A DNA stretch of 15,813 nt, taken from positions 1-15,813 of the forward strand of contig CAAFWX010000267.1 in NCBI GenBank assembly GCA_900766795.1, read 5' to 3'. The position numbers were made by a program, and so were the translations under genes. The DNA is from Oscillospiraceae bacterium (GTDB lineage: Bacteria > Bacillota_A > Clostridia > Oscillospirales > Ruminococcaceae). Shown in pieces: positions 12,844 through 15,813 of the stretch (the stretch's first letter is position 1; the number at the start of each line of letters is the position of its first letter). The notes below the pieces were generated by a model. That model was not told the origin of the DNA. It saw only the letters and a list, made by a program, of their open reading frames with translations, and searched no databases.

Positions 12844-14078
12844 TCTGATTCTGCTCCTTTCACTGCGCCCGCAACATAGTCGGGGTATTTGCACTCATAG
12901 GTTCTGCGGTCGAAGATACCAAAGGTTTCGCCGCTTACGAACGCTGCATTATCCCAGAAGAAACAGGGGATTCCGAGCTTATGGAAGGTGGAGGTGAAAT
13001 ACTCCGACCACTCCGCACGGTAGTTCTCGTTAGTGACGGAGTTTCCTTCATCGTCGGTGATATAGCGGTTCATTGCGCCCGTTTCGCCGATGATTACCGC
13101 GATTCCCTTACTTAGGAAAAGCCTGTCAAGCACCTCGGCAAGCGCGTCGATTTCGCGGGTGCAGTTGGGGCGCTCCGCAAGCCACTTTCCCGAGCCTTTC
13201 TCCTGAAGCGCAAAGGAATAGGGGGTGTAGGCGTGCACCGAAAGGATTACGCGATTTGCAGGGTCATTCGGGCAAACCCAGTCCGCAAGCGCCGACTCGC
13301 CCGAATTTGCGGCATAGTCGGGAACCATCAGAAAGCGCTGCGCATTATTGCCGCCCGTCGCTCTCACCGCGTCCACGAATACCTGTCCGAGATAGTTTAC
13401 AACGCTTCTGCCCTCCTCGTTTCCGCCGCTCCACTCCCAGTCTGTGCCGACCCAGCGCGGCTCGTTCATTCCCTCGAAGATAAGGCGCTCGCCGTAGCCG
13501 CTGAAGTTCTCCGCAATCTGCGTCCATGCCTTGGTCATGATTTCCGCCGCAGCCGCTTTGTTGTCCTCGTAGGGGTAGTTCCAGCTTTCGTGGTGCATGT
13601 TAAGAATGACGTACATGTCGTTCTTGTATGCGTAGTCCACCACCTGCGTTACGCGCTTCATCCAGTCGCCGTCGATGTTGTATTCATCGTCCATGTGCTT
13701 TTCCCATGTGGTGGGAATGCGCACCGCGTTGAAGCCTGCCTCCTTTACCGCAAGGAAAAGCTCCTCGGTAGCGGCGGGATTGCCCCAGCTTGTTTCGGTG
13801 TAAAGCCCGCTGTTTCCCGTTGCGTCCAGCGTGTTTCCGAGGTTCCAGCCGACCTTTATTCCCTTGACAAACTCGATTGCCGTCATGGTGGTGTCAATGC
13901 TGTCGTTTACGTCCGAAACATAGTCAATGGTGGGCGTGTCGTCAAAGTCAAACTCGGGCACGTTAAGCTCCGAGGAAGTTCCGCTGTCCGAGCTGCCGCT
14001 TTCCTTGGCGCAGCCCGTCAGCAGCGACATGCTGAACAGACATGCCGTTGCAAAAGCCAATAATCTCTTTATCTTCAT
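12840..14078 (-). CDS. GH5 endoglucanase lipoprotein (subfamily 4-like), first copy
   Basis: This 412-residue lipoprotein should sit on the outer face of the membrane and cut beta-glucan chains. The signal MKIKRLLAFATACLFSMSLL ends in the lipobox LLTGC (Cys23), followed by a Ser/Asp-rich linker to about residue 60. The catalytic domain shows IKVGWNLGNTLDATG (74-88), TSWGNP, NAVRIPTTW, ILNMHHESW (158-166), the acid/base Glu206 in FEGMNEPR, VHAYTPYSFA, the nucleophile Glu332 in VIIGETGA and CFFWDNAAF. All expected catalytic residues are present. No dockerin or carbohydrate-binding module is seen, so it is a single-domain cell-bound enzyme rather than a cellulosome part. It starts behind AGGAGA and a strong promoter and is translationally coupled to the paralogue downstream. 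Exact substrate is not decided by sequence. Confidence 0.94.
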   Translation of the reverse strand: MKIKRLLAFATACLFSMSLLTGCAKESGSSDSGTSSELNVPEFDFDDTPTIDYVSDVNDSIDTTMTAIEFVKGIKVGWNLGNTLDATGNSGLYTETSWGNPAATEELFLAVKEAGFNAVRIPTTWEKHMDDEYNIDGDWMKRVTQVVDYAYKNDMYVILNMHHESWNYPYEDNKAAAAEIMTKAWTQIAENFSGYGERLIFEGMNEPRWVGTDWEWSGGNEEGRSVVNYLGQVFVDAVRATGGNNAQRFLMVPDYAANSGESALADWVCPNDPANRVILSVHAYTPYSFALQEKGSGKWLAERPNCTREIDALAEVLDRLFLSKGIAVIIGETGAMNRYITDDEGNSVTNENYRAEWSEYFTSTFHKLGIPCFFWDNAAFVSGETFGIFDRRTYECKYPDYVAGAVKGAESE

Positions 14079-14122
14079 AATTATTCTCCTATATTTTTTC
14101 GGCAGATATCACCGTCCATTCC

Positions 14123-14151
14123 ATTATAATATAGATTCTCCCTTTCGTCAA
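14123..14151 (-). promoter_or_regulatory. Promoter of the GH5 operon
   Basis: On the - strand TTGACG (14151-14146) and TATAAT (14128-14123) are 17 bases apart, about 45 bases before the lipoprotein cellulase start. The palindromic arms TTCTCC (14136-14141) and GGAGAA (14152-14157) flank the -35 box and could bind a regulator. Confidence 0.85.
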
Positions 14152-14181
14152 GGAGAAATATTGTGAAAATGCAGAATCTAT
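14131..14181. repeat. 9-bp inverted repeat between divergent promoters
   Basis: ATAGATTCT (14131-14139) and AGAATCTAT (14173-14181) are exact reverse complements, centres 42 bases (about four helical turns) apart. One copy lies in the spacer of the GH5 promoter, the other just before the direct-repeat array. The spacing would suit a looping repressor or paired operators; function is inference. Confidence 0.45.
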
Positions 14182-14220
14182 TTGTAATCGTATTGTAACC
14201 AAATTGTAATCGCACTGTAA
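14182..14220. repeat. Four direct repeats TTGTAA with 11-bp period (candidate response-regulator sites)
   Basis: TTGTAA occurs at 14182, 14193 and 14204, and CTGTAA at 14215, each start exactly 11 bases after the last. Copies 1 and 3 extend to TTGTAATCG. The array ends at the -35 box of the + strand lipoprotein gene (14221). Tandem repeats with 11-bp period just upstream of -35 are the hallmark of OmpR/PhoB-type response regulators. It lies between divergent promoters and could serve both. Confidence 0.65.
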
Positions 14221-14249
14221 TTGAAATTTTTGTCAATAAATGATATAAT
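14221..14249 (+). promoter_or_regulatory. Promoter of the duplicated-module lipoprotein gene
   Basis: TTGAAA (14221-14226) and TATAAT (14244-14249) are 17 bases apart, 22 bases before the ATG at 14272, with AAGGG as ribosome site. The weak -35 (TTGAAA) directly next to the 11-bp repeats suggests an activator-dependent promoter. Confidence 0.8.
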
Positions 14250-14271
14250 GTAAAAAAAGAAGGGTGACATC

Positions 14272-15570
14272 ATGAAAAAAAGACTATCCGCAGTTTTAGC
14301 GGCAGCTTTGCTGCTGACGGGCTGCACTCAAACAAACGAACCATCAATCCCCGAAAACCCTGACAACATTGCTGTTACCACCGAGCAGACTCCGATTTCC
14401 GCCGACGAGCCTGCCGCTGAGGAAAACACGCACGAAACCGGTGCTGCCGTTGAAACCGAGGAGAATAGCGAGGTTCCCGCAGAGGAAAGCGCTGCTGCGG
14501 AGGTTTCCTTGACAGCCGCCGACTACTACCCCGCCATGCCCGCCGCAGATGAGGCTGCAATGGCGGACGAGGCGCTGAAAGCGGAGATTACCGAGGTGAT
14601 AAAGCACTCCTATTTCATGGAACTGCTTAAATACGGCGCCTGCTACACGGAGGACGAGGAATTTTTCGGCGAGATAGTTCCCGACGCTCTTCAGCAAGGC
14701 GGGGGCGGTTATTACGAGGTCAAGGGAGTGGCTGATACGGACGGGCTTCTGGCGCTTTTCCGCGAAACATTTACTGATGAGTACCTGTCGCAGCTTGACC
14801 CGCCGCTGGAGGAGCAGCTTTTTGGTGATATTGCGCAGCTTTACACCGAAGAGGGCGAGTTTTTTGACGTTCCCTATTTCAAGGAAATGAACGGAAAGCT
14901 GCTTGCCTATTCGACCTATAATGGTGTGCCGATGAAGCCCCGCTATGACGAGCTTGTTATCACCTCGGCGACATCGGACGAAGTCTGCGTTTCCGTTGCG
15001 GGAACCTGCCTTGCCTTTGACAACTGGAGAATAGGCGAGTTCGTGCTCAAAAAAGAAAACGGCGTTTGGAAAACGGATTCCTTCGCTTGGCGCGGCGCGG
15101 ACTATATGGGAAAAATGCTGTCGAAGCGGCTTAGCAGCGACAACCTTTCCACCCTTGGCAAGATTTGCGGCAGCGTTACCCAAACGAGCGAGCAGGGAAC
15201 CATCATCAACGACCGCTGGTACTACCCCGTGGAGCAGTTCATGACCATCGAGGAAATGCGCGAGTTCCTGCGGGAGAATTTCACCGACGAGGCGGCAAAG
15301 CTGTACGAGCCATACATTGATTGCTTCGTCGAACAGGACGGCGTGTTGTATCGCGTATGGGAGGGCGTTTCCTGCCCGAATCCAAAAGCTTTCGGCAGTT
15401 ACGACCTGACCCGCTCGCTGCCCCGCACCTCGTCTTATGCGAACGGGGTCGAAACCTCCACAAGCCTGATTCCGTGGAACGATGGTTTCGGAAACACCAC
15501 CGAGGTGCTGATGGTGCTTGCAAACGGGAAAATCGCCTGTGAGCTGCCCTGCACGTTTTTAGGAGAATAA
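14272..15570 (+). CDS. Lipoprotein of unknown function with two related modules
   Basis: The 432-residue product starts with MKKRLSAVLAAALLLTGC, so Cys18 should be lipidated and the protein held on the outer face of the membrane. Residues 19-80 are a Glu/Ala/Pro/Thr-rich linker of the kind that spans the wall. Two similar modules follow: about 147-275 (YYEVKG, LFRETFTDEYLSQL, GKLLAYSTYNGV, FVLKKENGVWKTDSFAW) and about 316-420 (WYYPVEQ, FLRENFTDEAAKLY, GVLYRVWEGVS). The repeated F-T-D-E helix and the G-x-L-Y/A strand suggest an internal duplication. The pattern resembles clostridial lipoproteins with IseA-like domains, which inhibit cell-wall endopeptidases, but I hold that link as weak. No enzyme motif is seen. 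It has its own promoter and terminator and is divergent from the cellulase operon. Confidence 0.85.
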   Translation: MKKRLSAVLAAALLLTGCTQTNEPSIPENPDNIAVTTEQTPISADEPAAEENTHETGAAVETEENSEVPAEESAAAEVSLTAADYYPAMPAADEAAMADEALKAEITEVIKHSYFMELLKYGACYTEDEEFFGEIVPDALQQGGGGYYEVKGVADTDGLLALFRETFTDEYLSQLDPPLEEQLFGDIAQLYTEEGEFFDVPYFKEMNGKLLAYSTYNGVPMKPRYDELVITSATSDEVCVSVAGTCLAFDNWRIGEFVLKKENGVWKTDSFAWRGADYMGKMLSKRLSSDNLSTLGKICGSVTQTSEQGTIINDRWYYPVEQFMTIEEMREFLRENFTDEAAKLYEPYIDCFVEQDGVLYRVWEGVSCPNPKAFGSYDLTRSLPRTSSYANGVETSTSLIPWNDGFGNTTEVLMVLANGKIACELPCTFLGE

Positions 15571-15576
15571 CATAAC

Positions 15577-15612
15577 AGCGGCTTTTGGCTTTTGTCGAAA
15601 GCCGCTTTTCTT
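15577..15612 (+). terminator. Intrinsic terminator after the lipoprotein gene
   Basis: AGCGGCTTT (15577-15585) pairs exactly with AAAGCCGCT (15598-15606) around a 12-base loop and is followed by TTTTCTT. It lies seven bases after the lipoprotein stop. Confidence 0.9.
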
Positions 15613-15613
15613 A

Positions 15614-15642
15614 TTGACTTATGCGGGCGGGTTTGGTATAAT
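15614..15642 (+). promoter_or_regulatory. Promoter of the truncated gene at the window end
   Basis: TTGACT (15614-15619) and TATAAT (15637-15642) are 17 bases apart, directly after the terminator, 43 bases before the next ATG. Confidence 0.85.
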
Positions 15643-15685
15643 ATAGGAAACGAAATATCGGTATTTGTTTGAACGGAGTATTAAT

Positions 15686-15813
15686 ATGGAAATAAAAAAG
15701 GCAGAAATCAAAGATTTGAACATTGTCGTTAAGCTTAAGGCAATACCGCATAATTATTGTCGCGCGATTGCGCCGCAGATTTTTCGTCAGATTGTACAAA
15801 TTGAGCGCAGGCG
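15686..15813 (+). CDS. Start of a gene cut by the window edge, possibly GNAT acetyltransferase
   Basis: An open frame of 42 codons runs from ATG 15686 to the end of the window, with ACGGAG seven bases before it and a strong promoter upstream. The start MEIKKAEIKDLNIVVKLK has the spacing of the first strand and helix of GNAT N-acetyltransferases (M.IR.A...DL..I..L), but the diagnostic acetyl-CoA loop lies beyond the window. That the gene is real is well supported; the family is a guess. Confidence 0.6.
   Translation, partial: MEIKKAEIKDLNIVVKLKAIPHNYCRAIAPQIFRQIVQIERR

Noticed and set aside
13233..14063. Long + strand open frame opposite the first GH5 gene (and similar frames opposite the second)
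   Set aside because: Antisense shadows of GC-biased cellulase codons; no start signal and no recognisable motif.
1..15813. CRISPR array, tRNA, rRNA or intact insertion sequence
   Set aside because: No spaced repeat array, no tRNA-like cloverleaf or rRNA sequence recognised, and the only mobile-element DNA is the decayed recombinase piece.

Overview
The window looks like chromosomal DNA from a Gram-positive anaerobe of the Ruminococcus/Clostridia type. This rests on strong -35/-10 boxes with 17-bp spacing, GGAGG ribosome sites, several short-linker lipoproteins and two subfamily-4-like GH5 endoglucanases. The organism call is inference from gene content; no marker gene is present.

Region 1 (1-7943, + strand) is one tightly packed sulfur operon of ten genes. 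In order they are: a Family 2A encapsulin shell; a SufS-like cysteine desulfurase with a ~155-residue N-terminal cargo extension; a Cys/Met-metabolism PLP enzyme broken by a 1-base shift; a TusA-like protein; a thioredoxin; a ThiS/MoaD-like sulfur carrier with residues beyond its GG; a MoeB/ThiF/HesA-type E1; a JAMM metalloprotease; a thioredoxin reductase; and serine acetyltransferase. Several genes overlap, and a long terminator closes the run. The set reads as a path in which sulfur is taken from cysteine inside a protein shell, mobilised by thiol reductants and a carrier thiocarboxylate, and put back onto an O-acetylated amino acid (cysteine or homocysteine synthesis). Encapsulin plus desulfurase plus serine acetyltransferase is known for Family 2A. 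The addition of a complete carrier/E1/JAMM/PLP module in the same operon is the most unusual system here.

Region 2 (7961-10964, - strand) is a methionine ABC transporter operon, metN-metI-metQ. It starts from a perfect consensus promoter and has a leader that encodes a 23-residue peptide with five Met codons in its first eight, followed by an antiterminator/terminator pair. This is a textbook-like transcription attenuator sensing charged Met-tRNA, unlike the T-box or SAM riboswitch usual for such operons in Firmicutes.

Region 3 (10965-11620) has no intact gene. It holds decayed remnants of a CPBP intramembrane protease and, abutting it, of a large serine recombinase, plus the probable terminator of the next operon.

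Region 4 (11704-14151, - strand) is a two-gene GH5 operon formed by tandem duplication: a lipoprotein endoglucanase, then a paralogue without lipobox. It is divergent from Region 5 (14221-15813, + strand), a lipoprotein of unknown function with a duplicated module and, after a terminator and new promoter, the start of a possible GNAT acetyltransferase cut by the window edge. The divergent promoter interval has four direct repeats with exact 11-bp period and a palindrome over the cellulase -35 box.
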